Source: Rhodoblastus sp963704565 (GTDB lineage: Bacteria; Pseudomonadota; Alphaproteobacteria; Rhizobiales; Beijerinckiaceae). Taken from it: 64,000 bases of DNA. The position numbers and the translations under genes are program-made. The notes under the pieces are model-generated. The model did no database searches, had not been told where the DNA came from, and worked only from the letters and a program-made list of their open reading frames with translations. The stretch is taken from positions 3,410,001 to 3,474,000 of the forward strand of contig OY969917.1 in assembly GCA_963704565.1 (NCBI GenBank), given 5' to 3'. This document shows, piece after piece, positions 13,685 to 23,739 of the stretch (position 1 is the stretch's first letter; each line of letters begins with the position of its first letter).

Positions 13685-13767
13685 GTCATTGGCGGTTTCG
13701 CCGGAAGGACAGCGCACAGCCGCAGCACCGGGTTCGTTAACAATTCAAAAGGCACCAAACTTATCAA
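13685..13767. repeat. Imperfect direct repeat, copy 2 (83 bp)
   Basis: Second copy of the repeat at 12991-13073, sharing the blocks TCGCCGGAA, GGTTCGTTAAC and TTCAAAAGGC. Weaker similarity continues about 30 bases further in both copies. It ends before the possible starts of the LysR gene at 13796 or 13886. Confidence 0.75.
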
Positions 13768-13885
13768 CGATTCGGTCAATTATTGACTGCATAATGTGAA
13801 ACTACAATACTATTCGCGACGCGCTCCGTCTCGACAATATATAAAATATATCATTGCAGTTAATGATATATTGGAGACAATCGAA

Positions 13886-14812
13886 TTGAGCAGCAAATTT
13901 GTTAGAAGAATAGACTATTCCATATTGCGGTTTTTACATTACGTGTTTGCAGCGTGCGAACATGGAAGCTTTCATCGTGGAGCGCTGGCGCTGGGTGTTG
14001 AAGCATCCGCCTTGAGTCGTCGTATCCACGATATTGAGGACGCGCTCGGATTTGCAATCTTCCGGCGATGTCACAACGGCGTGCTGTTGACCGAACAAGG
14101 CGGCAGTTGGGTCAATGACGTTCGCCCGCATTATGAAGCGCTAAGGGACAAGACGACGCACGCTTCCCTGGGCGCCAGAGAAAACGCGATCCTCCAGATC
14201 GGCATCAGCGCGCCGCTCGGAAGCGGCGCTGTCGTCGAATTATTGCGCCGCGTCGGCGAAGACCGCTCGGCGGCAAGCTCGTTCCTGGTGGACGGCCCCT
14301 GTTGCGAGCATCGGCTTGCGGTGTTACGCCGTCAACTCGATGTCGCCTTCGTCTGGGATCGCTGTCTCGACAAAGGCTGCCGATCGGAAATTCTCTGGCG
14401 TGAACAGCTGTTTGTCTGTCTGCCCATTGGTCACCCGCTACTTGCGCGCGAAGAACTTCGCTGGTCGGACTTGCAAAGCGAGCGTCTGCTCGTCCCGCGC
14501 GGAAAAAACGGTCCGCTTTTCGATTCCTGTCTCCTGGAGCGAATCGGCGAAACCGGGGCCGGGCCGGAGATCGAAATTTGCGACGCGGCGCAGGTCACGC
14601 TGTTGGCCAAGATTATGTTTGGCGCGGGCTTCGGCATTGCCGGCGATGCCCTCGCGCGGTCAGTTCTGCCCGGCGTCGCCTGGCGGCCGTTGGCGGGAGA
14701 AAACAGCGCCATCCCAGTCAAGGCCATTTGGCTGGCATCCAACTCCAATCCGCTGCTTCATCGTCTTCTCGTCCGGGCGCGGAACATGGTCGAAAATCGC
14801 GAGCAACGATGA
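13886..14812 (+). CDS. LysR-family transcriptional regulator
   Basis: A LysR-type regulator of about 308 residues. The N-terminal winged helix reads YVFAACEHGSFHRGALALGV and SALSRRIHDIEDALGFAIFR, followed by a two-lobed effector-binding domain with the usual LQIGISAPLGSG and LFVCLPIGHPL strands. The TTG at 13886 is preferred because GGAGA lies about 10 bases upstream; an in-frame GTG at 13796 would add 30 unusual basic and tyrosine-rich residues. It converges on the trb cluster, a common arrangement in this ICE family, so it may regulate transfer. The effector is unknown. Confidence 0.85.
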   Translation: MSSKFVRRIDYSILRFLHYVFAACEHGSFHRGALALGVEASALSRRIHDIEDALGFAIFRRCHNGVLLTEQGGSWVNDVRPHYEALRDKTTHASLGARENAILQIGISAPLGSGAVVELLRRVGEDRSAASSFLVDGPCCEHRLAVLRRQLDVAFVWDRCLDKGCRSEILWREQLFVCLPIGHPLLAREELRWSDLQSERLLVPRGKNGPLFDSCLLERIGETGAGPEIEICDAAQVTLLAKIMFGAGFGIAGDALARSVLPGVAWRPLAGENSAIPVKAIWLASNSNPLLHRLLVRARNMVENREQR

Positions 14813-14844
14813 CTATCAAACAATAAATCATCGTTGGCCGACGT

Positions 14845-15066
14845 TCATGACTGTTCCTTTCTCGCTTTTGCGAATCCCCGATCGGTCGCGATGAAGCGCT
14901 CCAGCATGGGAACGATCAGCTTGATCGGATCGGCGACTGGCCGCCCCGTCTGACGCCCCAAAACACCAGCGTAGGCGACGAGATCGCGGTGCAGGCTAGC
15001 GGGAAGGTCGAGAGTCACTTTCACCGGCTTGGCGTCGGGGATCGGGCCGAGTTTCAACTTGGACAT
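14845..15066 (-). CDS. DUF2274 protein (end of trb cluster)
   Basis: A 73-residue protein with the conserved pattern KLGPIPDAKPVKVTLDLPAS, then a helix rich in small residues, matching DUF2274. The DLPASLHRDLVAYA segment resembles a ribbon-helix-helix DNA-binding unit. It follows trbI by one base and is a regular companion of trbI in alphaproteobacterial ICEs. It may regulate or assist the mating-pair operon; its exact function is not known. Confidence 0.8.
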   Translation of the reverse strand: MSKLKLGPIPDAKPVKVTLDLPASLHRDLVAYAGVLGRQTGRPVADPIKLIVPMLERFIATDRGFAKARKEQS

Positions 15067-15067
15067 T

Positions 15068-16290
15068 TCAGCCTCCGTAAGGTTCGAGCACGAGGTCGCG
15101 CGTGACGATGATGCGCACGGGGAAGCCTGGCCGGATCGTGAGCGTCGGCGCGATGTTGAGCTGACGGCTCACGATCTGCTCGCCGGTGTTGCTGATGCTG
15201 TTGGAGGCGCCCGCTCGGATCGCCTGGACCAGATTGTTTTCATTCTGGCTCGTTCCGGCCTCGGCGCCGACGCTGAGGATGGTGGAGAGAACGGCCGCCT
15301 TGAAGAGTTCGCCCCAGTGGTAGTCGACGCCGTCTTCGAGGCCAGCGTACCCTTGCGAATCGGCGCCGGGCTGACGCTCGAGCACGATCGACCGCCCATT
15401 CGGAAAGATCAGCCGGGTCCAGACCAAGAGCACGCGCCGCTGACCGAAGCCGACGCCGTTGTCGTACTGCCCGATTGCCCGCGCGCCTTGCGGGATGAGC
15501 AGGATGTGGCCGGTCGGGCTGTCGTAGACGTTCTCGGTCACCTGGGCGGTGATCTGGCCGGGCAGATCGGATCGGATGCCGGTGATCAGCGCCGCCGGGA
15601 TCACAGCGCCCGCCTGGAGGATGTCGGCGGACGCCGGCGCGGCGACGCGATCCGGCGAAACTGTGCGTTTGTCCGACGTCTGGTTGAGGAAGGCGAGCTG
15701 GCGGTCCTGAGCGGAGGGGGTCGCGGCCTGCGGCGCGAGCCCCAAGCTCGCGAGATCGGTCTGCGGGGCGACGGGTCCGGCCGACGTCGTTAAATTGGCG
15801 TTGGCGGTCAGCGTTTCAGTTGGGGCGAATAATTTCGCCGTTCGCGCCGCGTCCATTTCCTGCTGCCGACGCTGCTCTTCGGCGCTCACGCTTGGATTGG
15901 GCGTCGCGGTCGGCGCCGCCGGCGCGAGCAGGCCCGAATCTTTTGCATTGAGGATCGGCCGGCCAAGATCGCCAGGAAGCGGCGGGCCGAGCTTCGGCAC
16001 GCCCGTATAGTCCTTTGGCAGGCTTGCGAGCCCATCGGGGGTCGCATGGTTGTCGGTGGAATAGAGTTCCTGCCCTTGTTGACGACCATTGCGGGTCTGG
16101 AGCGCATAGATTAGCGCCCCGCCGAGGGCGAGGCCGGCGATAAGGCCGAGCCCGGCGAGGACTTTTCGCGAGAGCCGGGTGACACGCGGCGGCTCCGGAC
16201 GAAGCCGCATGGCGGAGGCCGGCTCGCCGGTCAGCGGCCGGCCGTCGTCGTCCTTGCCGGGCCCCTTCTCCTTTCCTGGATCGATTGGGC

Positions 16291-16294
<4 letters not shown>
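15068..16294 (-). CDS. trbI: TrbI, inner-membrane-anchored T4SS channel protein (VirB10-like)
   Basis: 408 residues. A short charged cytoplasmic tail is followed by one membrane helix (VLAGLGLIAGLALGGALIYA, about residues 46-65), a long proline/alanine-rich periplasmic spacer and the conserved C-terminal VirB10/TrbI domain (IPAALITGIRSDLPGQITAQ onwards). It spans inner and outer membranes as the scaffold of the P-type type IV secretion channel and works with TrbG and TrbF. It starts with a GTG that overlaps the trbG stop, so the two are translationally coupled. Confidence 0.95.
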
Positions 16295-17456
<1,162 letters not shown>

Positions 17457-17460
<4 letters not shown>

Positions 17461-18140
17461 TGTCCAAGCTCCTTCGACCAGTTGATTGCGTTGACGTAGA
17501 TTCCGAGCGGATTGGCGCGGAGTTTGTCGGCGTTGCGGGGCGGCTGCACGGCGACGGTGAGTATCGCGGACCAGCGTTCGGTGGATGCGAGCGAGCCATC
17601 CTGATAGCGGCGCTCAGTCCAGGCGACGCGGAAGCTCGTCGGCGAGGCGCGGATCACGCTGGAAATTTCGACGGCGATCTGGACCTTGCCGACATTGGCG
17701 AAGGGATCGTTCGACCGCGCATAGTCGTTGAGCGCCAGCGCGCCGCCCTGCGTGGTGAAGTCGTAGGCGCGCAGCCAGTTCTGGCGGACGATGATCGGAT
17801 CGGCCGGGATGCCGCGCACCTCCTCGATGAAGCGCGCGAGGTAGAAGGCGATCTGCGGATCATTCGGCTGATAGTCGGCGGTTGCCGGAGCGACGGCCTG
17901 CGCCGCGCCGAGCTTGTCGATCTGCACCACCCACGGAACGACTGACCCGCTGGCCGATTGCCAGACCAGCGCGGCGGAAAGCCCCGCCGACAGGGCGAGC
18001 GAGCCGAAGGCCATCAGCCGCCAGTTCTTCGCCTGCACGCGGGCGGAGCCGATGCGTTCGTCCCAGACCTGCGCCGCGCGCTGGTAGGGTGTCTCGGGTT
18101 GTGGTGATTTGCCGTAATGGGTGGATGGTCGCTTGAACAT
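17457..18140 (-). CDS. trbF: TrbF, T4SS inner-membrane protein (VirB8-like)
   Basis: 227 residues. A cytoplasmic N-terminus (TPYQRAAQVWDERIGSARVQ) is followed by one membrane helix (LMAFGSLALSAGLSAALVW) and a periplasmic VirB8/NTF2-like domain containing FRVAWTERRYQDG. VirB8-type proteins nucleate assembly of the conjugation channel at the inner membrane. It lies between trbL (2 bases upstream) and trbG (overlapping), the standard order for this Trb cluster. Confidence 0.95.
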
Positions 18141-18142
18141 GA

Positions 18143-19492
18143 TCAGTCGCTTTCAGAGAGGTTGACGGAGGAGCCGCCGCCATGGCTGTCGCCGCTGCGC
18201 ACGGCATGGGCTGTCGTCTGGACGCCGTGGCTCATCGTCTGCGAGCGCTTCATGCGCTTCGCCCAGACTGGCGGGCCGTCGGTGGCGGAAGATGAGGATG
18301 CGGCAGGCGCGGCGGCTTCGGCGTCACCATCGGCGACGGAACCGCCCGTAGCCTCGAAAGCGGCGCGGCTGCCGGCCTGATAGCTGGATTTGAGGCCGTC
18401 GGTGGCCCTGGATGCGGCGCGCTTCAGCGGCGAGACGGCGGCTTGCGCGCCCGCATTGGCGACGCCGCCAAGACCCGAAGCGACTCCCGATGCGCCGGAC
18501 TGGGCGGCGGCGCCCATGCTGTAGGCGGTGGAGGCCCCACCAGCGAGCGCGGCCCCGCCACGGGCAGCAGCGGCTGCGCCACCCGCAAGGGCAGTGCCGC
18601 CGGAAGCGACGGCGCCGACAGTGGCCGCGCCTGCCGCCGCCATGCCGCCGGCGGCAAGCCCGGCGCCGATCGCGGCGCCGGCGCCAAGCTGCGGACCACC
18701 GGAGACGAGGCCGTTGGCGATGCCGGGACCGAAGATGCCGAGGCCCAGCAGCGACAGGGCGGCGAGCACGATCGCCATGGCCTGGTCGATGGTCGGCGTC
18801 GCGCCGCCGAAACCGCCGGTGAACTGCGAAAACAAGGTCGAGCCGATGCCGATGATGACGGCGAGGACCAGCACCTTAATGCCCGACGAGATGACATTGC
18901 CCAGCACGCGCTCGGCCATGAAGGCGGATTTGCCGAACAGGCCGAAGGGGATGAGTACGAAACCGGCGAGCGTGGTCAGCTTGAACTCGATCAGCGTCAC
19001 GAAGAGCTGGATGGCAAGGACAAAAAAGGCGAGCAGCACGAGCGCCCAGGCGAACAACATGCAGGCGATCTGGATGAAGTTCTCGAAGAAGGACCAGTAG
19101 CCCATCAAGTTCGAGATGGAATCGAGCAGCGGCCGGCCAGCGTCGAGGCCGGTCTGCGCAACTTTGCCGGGTTGCAGCAATTGCGCCGTGGTGAAGCCGG
19201 TTCCGGACGCCTTCAGACCGAGGCCGGCGAAGCTCTCGAAAATGATCCGGGCGAGGTTGTTCCAGTTGGAAATCAGGTAGGCGAAGACGCCGACGAACAG
19301 GGTCTTCTTGACGAGGCGGGCGATGATGTCGTCATCGGCGCCCCAGGACCAGAACAGCGCGGCCAGCGTCACGTCAATGACGATGAGCGTCGAGGCGATG
19401 AAGCCGACCTCGCCGCGTAGCAGGCCGAAGCCGCCGTCGATGTAGCGGGTGAAAACCGCAAGAAATTGGTCGATGACGCCGGTGCCGCCCAT
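18143..19492 (-). CDS. trbL: TrbL, polytopic T4SS inner-membrane protein (VirB6-like)
   Basis: 449 residues with about six hydrophobic segments in the first ~260 residues (for example LIVIDVTLAALFWSW, MLFAWALVLLAFFVLAIQLF and IVLAALSLLGLGIFGPGIAN), followed by an alanine/glycine-rich low-complexity region and a hydrophilic tail. This is the usual TrbL/VirB6 layout of the inner-membrane translocation subunit. The glycine/alanine-rich tail is poorly conserved in the family. Situated between the small TrbK-like gene and trbF. Confidence 0.94.
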   Translation of the reverse strand: MGGTGVIDQFLAVFTRYIDGGFGLLRGEVGFIASTLIVIDVTLAALFWSWGADDDIIARLVKKTLFVGVFAYLISNWNNLARIIFESFAGLGLKASGTGFTTAQLLQPGKVAQTGLDAGRPLLDSISNLMGYWSFFENFIQIACMLFAWALVLLAFFVLAIQLFVTLIEFKLTTLAGFVLIPFGLFGKSAFMAERVLGNVISSGIKVLVLAVIIGIGSTLFSQFTGGFGGATPTIDQAMAIVLAALSLLGLGIFGPGIANGLVSGGPQLGAGAAIGAGLAAGGMAAAGAATVGAVASGGTALAGGAAAAARGGAALAGGASTAYSMGAAAQSGASGVASGLGGVANAGAQAAVSPLKRAASRATDGLKSSYQAGSRAAFEATGGSVADGDAEAAAPAASSSSATDGPPVWAKRMKRSQTMSHGVQTTAHAVRSGDSHGGGSSVNLSESD

Positions 19493-19494
19493 GG

Positions 19495-19863
19495 TCAGCG
19501 ACCTCCGTTCACGGCGGGCGCCGGGACGCTCGCGGGCGCGTCAAAAGGCGCCGACGATGACAAGGGGGCGGGAGCCGGGAAGCTCGCGGGCGCCGACGGC
19601 GCGCCCGATGTCGATTGGCCGAGGAACCGGCGGCGGTTCTCGGCCCAAGCCTTCAGGCAGGACGGATCACGCGGACCGGCTTCGCCCAGCCCGCCGCACC
19701 GCGCGAGTTCCGCATCGAGCGGATCTCGCCCGATGACGGCTGGCCCAGGCATGGCAACGTCGTCTTGGTCGTCGTCAGGGCGGCTCATGTCGATCACCGC
19801 CGCGACGATGGCGAGCGCGACGACGGCGATGGCGCCGATGCGCGCGAGGGTCTTGCCGTTCAT
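19495..19863 (-). CDS. trbK: TrbK-like entry-exclusion protein
   Basis: A 122-residue protein with one N-terminal membrane helix (IGAIAVVALAIVAAVIDM) and a small domain containing ARCGGLGEAGPRDPSCLKAW, where two cysteines may form a disulfide, followed by a proline/alanine-rich tail. This matches the 'TrbK-alt' group of presumed entry-exclusion proteins always found between trbJ and trbL. Such proteins block redundant mating between cells that carry the same element. The start MNGKTLARIG at 19863 avoids overlap with trbJ. Confidence 0.8.
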   Translation of the reverse strand: MNGKTLARIGAIAVVALAIVAAVIDMSRPDDDQDDVAMPGPAVIGRDPLDAELARCGGLGEAGPRDPSCLKAWAENRRRFLGQSTSGAPSAPASFPAPAPLSSSAPFDAPASVPAPAVNGGR

Positions 19864-19873
19864 CGCGCCGCCC

Positions 19874-20641
19874 TCAATTGTTGCCATAGAACATCTGCGC
19901 GTTGCCGGCCTGGTAGCCGGTTCCCGGCGTCAGGAAGCGACGGCGCTGCTCCTGTCCCTGCGCGGCGGCGGCAGCCTGTTCGGCCGATTGAAGCGCCTGC
20001 GCTCGGCCGTTGGCGGACACGACGGCGGTGAGATCGGCGAGTTGCTGCGCCTGAAGGGCGATAAGCTGATTGCCGGCCTGCGTCGCCTGAAGCGCGCCGG
20101 TCGCCGACTGGCTGGCGCCGACCAGCGCCGACATCTGCGTCGAATTGGTCGAGAGATTGCCAACGACGGTGGCCTGCGTGCGCATGGCGTCCTGCAAGCC
20201 GCCGACGGTGTTTTGCCAGCGGGTCTTGGCGTCGGCGATGAGCTGCGCGTCCGACGCCGACATCGAGACATTGGCGTATTTGCTCTGGAACGCCTGATCG
20301 ATCGATTGGACGTTGTAGGCGATGTTCTGCGCCTGGTTCAGAAGCTGTTGGGTTTTCTGGACCGACTGCTGCAACTGCTGGAGCGAGGAATACGGCAGGC
20401 TCGCGAGATTGCGGGCCTGGTTGATGAGCATCTGCGCCTGATTTTGCAGACTGGTGATCTGGTTGGTGATCTGCTGGAGGCTGCGCGCGGCGGTCAGCAC
20501 GTTCTGTGCATAGTTCGACGGGTCGAACACCACCCATTGGGCATCGGCCGGCGTCGCCAGCATCGGCGCGAGCGCCACGGGCGCGGCGAGAAGCGCCAGG
20601 GCGAAACGCCGGGCGCGGATACGGGAACGGACAGTAATCAT
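19874..20641 (-). CDS. trbJ: TrbJ, T4SS periplasmic/pilus-associated protein (VirB5-like)
   Basis: 255 residues. A Sec signal peptide (FALALLAAPVALAPMLATPADA) is followed by WVVFDPSNYAQNVLTAARSL and a long glutamine-rich helical region typical of TrbJ/VirB5. These proteins sit at the pilus tip or in the periplasm and help contact the recipient cell. The start overlaps the trbE stop. Length and composition are normal for the family. Confidence 0.93.
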   Translation of the reverse strand: MITVRSRIRARRFALALLAAPVALAPMLATPADAQWVVFDPSNYAQNVLTAARSLQQITNQITSLQNQAQMLINQARNLASLPYSSLQQLQQSVQKTQQLLNQAQNIAYNVQSIDQAFQSKYANVSMSASDAQLIADAKTRWQNTVGGLQDAMRTQATVVGNLSTNSTQMSALVGASQSATGALQATQAGNQLIALQAQQLADLTAVVSANGRAQALQSAEQAAAAAQGQEQRRRFLTPGTGYQAGNAQMFYGNN

Positions 20642-23112
20642 GACGTGGTCTCCGGGCTGGGGGTGGACGGGACGCGGGTTTGCGGAATGACGTTGGTGAG
20701 GCCGGCGATCATGTCGGCCGCCCAGGCGAGGCGATTTTCGCGCAGCCAGGCGGCAAGGAAGCCGTCCGCGCCGGAGCGGGCATGGACCTCGGCGATGAGC
20801 TGCTGATGCTGGCGCGAGGATGCGGCGCAGAGCGACAGCGCCACCTCGGAGAGGCCCAGCTCGAACAGCCGGTTGCCGCGCCGCGACTGGCAGTAATAAT
20901 CGCGCTTAGGCATCGCCCGCGCGACGATCTCGATCTGGCGGTCGTTGAGGCCGAAGCGGCGATAAATGGCGGTGATCTGCGGCTCGATGGCCCGTTCGTT
21001 CGGGAGCAGGAGCCGGGTCTGGCAGCTCTCGATGATGGCGGGCGCGATGGCTGACCCGTCGATGTCGGAAAGCGATTGCGTCGCGAATATGACGGAGGCG
21101 TTCTTCTTGCGCAGCGTCTTCAGCCATTCGCGGAGCTGGCCGGCGAAACCCTCGTCGTCGAGCGCCAGCCAGCCTTCATCGACGATGATGAGGGTCGGTG
21201 ATCCATCGAGCCGGTCTTCGATGCGGTGGAACAGATAGGCGAGCACGGCAGGCGCAGCCTCGGTGCCGATCAGCCCCTCGGTCTCGAACGCCTGAACGGT
21301 GGCGGTGCCGAGATGCTCGCTCTCGGCGTCGAGCAGCCGGCCCCATGCGCCGCCGATGCAGTATGGGCGGAGCGCCTGCTTGAGGTCGTTCGACTGCAAC
21401 AGCACGCAAAGGCCGGTGATCGTGCGTTCCTCGACCGGCGCGCTGCTAAGCGATGTCAGCGCCGTCCAGATGTGTTCTTTCACTTCCGGGCTGATCGGCA
21501 CGCTCTCGCGCGTGAGAATCGCGAGGATCCAGTCGGCAGCCCAGGCGCGTTCGGCGGTATCGTCGACGCGGGTGAGCGGTTGCAGCGACACGCTGGCGGC
21601 GCTGCCCTCGGTGAGTCCCCCGCCGAGATCGTGCCAGTCGCCGCGCATAGCGAGGGCTGCGGCGCGGATCGAACCGCCGAAATCGAAGGCGAAGACCTGC
21701 GCGCCGGGATAACGGCGGAACTGCAAGGCCATCAGCGCCAGCAATACGGATTTGCCCGCGCCGGTCGGCCCGACGATCAGAGTATGGCCAACATCGCCGA
21801 CGTGAAGGGAAAACCGGAACGGGGTCGAGCCTTCGGTCTTGCCGAACAGCAGGGGAGGCGCTGCAAAGTGCTCGTCCCGTTCCGGCCCCGCCCACACCGC
21901 TGAAAGCGGGATCATGTGGGCGAGATTGAGCGTGGAAATCGGCGGCTGCCGGACGTTGGCGTAGACATGGCCCGGCAGGCTGCCGAGCCAGGCGTCGACG
22001 GCATTGATGGTCTCAGCCATGGCGGTGAAGTCACGGCCCTGGATGACCTTCTCGACGAGGCGGAGCTTCTCGTCGGCGGTTCGCGGATCGGCGTCCGATA
22101 CCGTCACGGTCGCGGTGACATAGGCGACGCCGGCATAATCGGCGCCCAATTCCTGAAGCGCGAGATCGGCGTCCGCTGTCTTGTTCGAGGCGTCCGTATC
22201 GACCAGCGCCGACGCCTCGTTCGTCATCACCTCCTTGAGGATCGCCGCGATCGATTTGCGCTTGGCGAACCATTGCCGCCTGATCTTGGTCAGCAGCTTC
22301 GTCGCGTCGGTCTTGTCGAGCAGGATGGCGCGCGTGCTCCAGCGATATGGAAAGGCGAGCCGGTTCAGCTCGTCGAGCAGGCCGGGCGTCGTGGCGGTCG
22401 GAAAGCCGGTGATGGTGAGCACACGCATGTGCTGATTGCCGAGCCGGGGTTCGAGGCCGCCGGTCAGCGGCTGATCGGTCAGCAGAGCGTCCAGATACAT
22501 CGGCGTTTCGGGGACGCGGACGCGGTGCCGCTTGGCTGAGACACAGGCGTGCAGATAGGTCAGCGTCTCACAATCATCGAGCCAGGCGCATTCCGGCATA
22601 AAGGCTTCGACAAGGCGCAGAATGCGGTCGGTGCGATCGGCAAAGCCGGTCAGCGCCTCGTTCGGGTCGATGCCTGTCTTCTCGCGCCCTTCGTAGAGCC
22701 AGCTTTCCGCGCGGGCGGCGTCCTCGGCCGGCGGGAGATAGGTGAAAGTGAGAAAGAAGCTGGATTCAAAATGTGCGCCGGCTTCCTCGAAATCCGCCTT
22801 GCGTTCGGCATCGACCAGCGCCGAGGCCGAATCCGGAAACAGGCTTTCGGGATAGCGGTTCGAGGCATGGCGTTGCGCCTCGACGAAGATCGCCCAGCCG
22901 GAGCCGAGGCGGCGGAAGGCGTTGTTGAGGCGGCCGGCAACCGCGACCAGTTCGGCGGGCACGGCCGAATCCAGATCAGGGCCGCGAAACCTCGCGGTGC
23001 GCTGGAAGCTGCCATCCTTGTTGAGGACGATGCCGGCGCCGATCAGCGCCACCCAGGGCAGGAAATCGGCGAGGCGGTTGTTGCGATTGCGGTATTCGGC
23101 GAGGTTCATCAT
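20638..23112 (-). CDS. trbE: TrbE, T4SS ATPase (VirB4-like)
   Basis: About 824 residues starting MMNLAEYRNRNNRLADFLPW. Walker A is VGPTGAGKSVLLALM and Walker B is LIIVDEGWLALDDE, followed by the conserved RKKNASVIFATQSLSDI motif. VirB4/TrbE ATPases power pilus assembly and substrate transfer at the cytoplasmic face of the channel. A longer reading frame extends to 23217, but the ATG pair at 23112/23109 fits the family start and leaves a 13-base gap after trbD. Confidence 0.96.
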   Translation of the reverse strand: MMNLAEYRNRNNRLADFLPWVALIGAGIVLNKDGSFQRTARFRGPDLDSAVPAELVAVAGRLNNAFRRLGSGWAIFVEAQRHASNRYPESLFPDSASALVDAERKADFEEAGAHFESSFFLTFTYLPPAEDAARAESWLYEGREKTGIDPNEALTGFADRTDRILRLVEAFMPECAWLDDCETLTYLHACVSAKRHRVRVPETPMYLDALLTDQPLTGGLEPRLGNQHMRVLTITGFPTATTPGLLDELNRLAFPYRWSTRAILLDKTDATKLLTKIRRQWFAKRKSIAAILKEVMTNEASALVDTDASNKTADADLALQELGADYAGVAYVTATVTVSDADPRTADEKLRLVEKVIQGRDFTAMAETINAVDAWLGSLPGHVYANVRQPPISTLNLAHMIPLSAVWAGPERDEHFAAPPLLFGKTEGSTPFRFSLHVGDVGHTLIVGPTGAGKSVLLALMALQFRRYPGAQVFAFDFGGSIRAAALAMRGDWHDLGGGLTEGSAASVSLQPLTRVDDTAERAWAADWILAILTRESVPISPEVKEHIWTALTSLSSAPVEERTITGLCVLLQSNDLKQALRPYCIGGAWGRLLDAESEHLGTATVQAFETEGLIGTEAAPAVLAYLFHRIEDRLDGSPTLIIVDEGWLALDDEGFAGQLREWLKTLRKKNASVIFATQSLSDIDGSAIAPAIIESCQTRLLLPNERAIEPQITAIYRRFGLNDRQIEIVARAMPKRDYYCQSRRGNRLFELGLSEVALSLCAASSRQHQQLIAEVHARSGADGFLAAWLRENRLAWAADMIAGLTNVIPQTRVPSTPSPETTS

Positions 23113-23125
23113 CGTCGGGCCTCGC

Positions 23126-23407
23126 TCAGACGGAAAGATGGGCGGGGATGCGCAGATGGCGGCGCACCACTTCGACGAAGAGCGGATCGCGCTTGGCCGC
23201 CCACACGGCGGCGGCATGGCCGACCGCCCAGATGGCGAGGCCGACCAGCCAGAGGCGAAGCCCCAGGCCGATCGCGCCCGCCAGCGTGCCGTTCATGATC
23301 GCAATGGCGCGCGGGGCGCCGCCGAGCAGGATCGGCTCGGACAGCGCCCGGTGCAGCGGGACCATGTAGCCGGGCACCTCGCCAACGTGTTCGACAACGC
23401 CGGTCAT
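23126..23407 (-). CDS. trbD: TrbD, small T4SS inner-membrane protein (VirB3-like)
   Basis: 93 residues. The N-terminal PGYMVPLHRALSEPILLGGA is the conserved VirB3/TrbD start, followed by two membrane helices (IAIMNGTLAGAIGLGLRLWL and the adjacent VGLAIWAVGHAAAVW). VirB3 proteins work with the VirB4 ATPase; here trbE follows. The start at 23407 overlaps the trbC stop, so translation is coupled. Confidence 0.93.
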   Translation of the reverse strand: MTGVVEHVGEVPGYMVPLHRALSEPILLGGAPRAIAIMNGTLAGAIGLGLRLWLVGLAIWAVGHAAAVWAAKRDPLFVEVVRRHLRIPAHLSV

Positions 23408-23739
23408 CAGACGAGCGCTCCGCCGCTGAACGAGAAAAACGACAGGAAGAACGAGCTGGCAGCGAAGGCGATGGAGAGGCCGAACACGATCTGGATCAGA
23501 CGGCGGAAGCCGCCCGAGGTGTCGCCGAAGGCGAGCGACAGGCCAGTGGCGATGATGACTATCACCGCCACGATCTTGGCGACCGGGCCTTCGATCGATT
23601 GCAGAATCTGCTGGAGCGGCTGTTCCCACGGCATCGACGAGCCGGAGGCATGGGCGGGTGCGGCCGTCATCACGCCGATGACGGCAACGGAAACCGACGC
23701 AGCGAGGCGGCGGCGCAGACGAAACACGACAGGCATCAT
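23407..23739 (-). CDS. trbC: TrbC, conjugative pilin precursor (VirB2-like)
   Basis: 110 residues. A long signal peptide (LAASVSVAVIGVMTAAPAHA) is followed by a short linker and two hydrophobic helices (IVAVIVIIATGLSLAF and IVFGLSIAFAASSFFLSFF), the layout of TrbC/VirB2 prepilin. In RP4-type systems TraF peptidase cyclises the pilin, and a TraF homologue lies at 37700-38245. The start overlaps the trbB stop. Confidence 0.93.
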   Translation of the reverse strand: MMPVVFRLRRRLAASVSVAVIGVMTAAPAHASGSSMPWEQPLQQILQSIEGPVAKIVAVIVIIATGLSLAFGDTSGGFRRLIQIVFGLSIAFAASSFFLSFFSFSGGALV

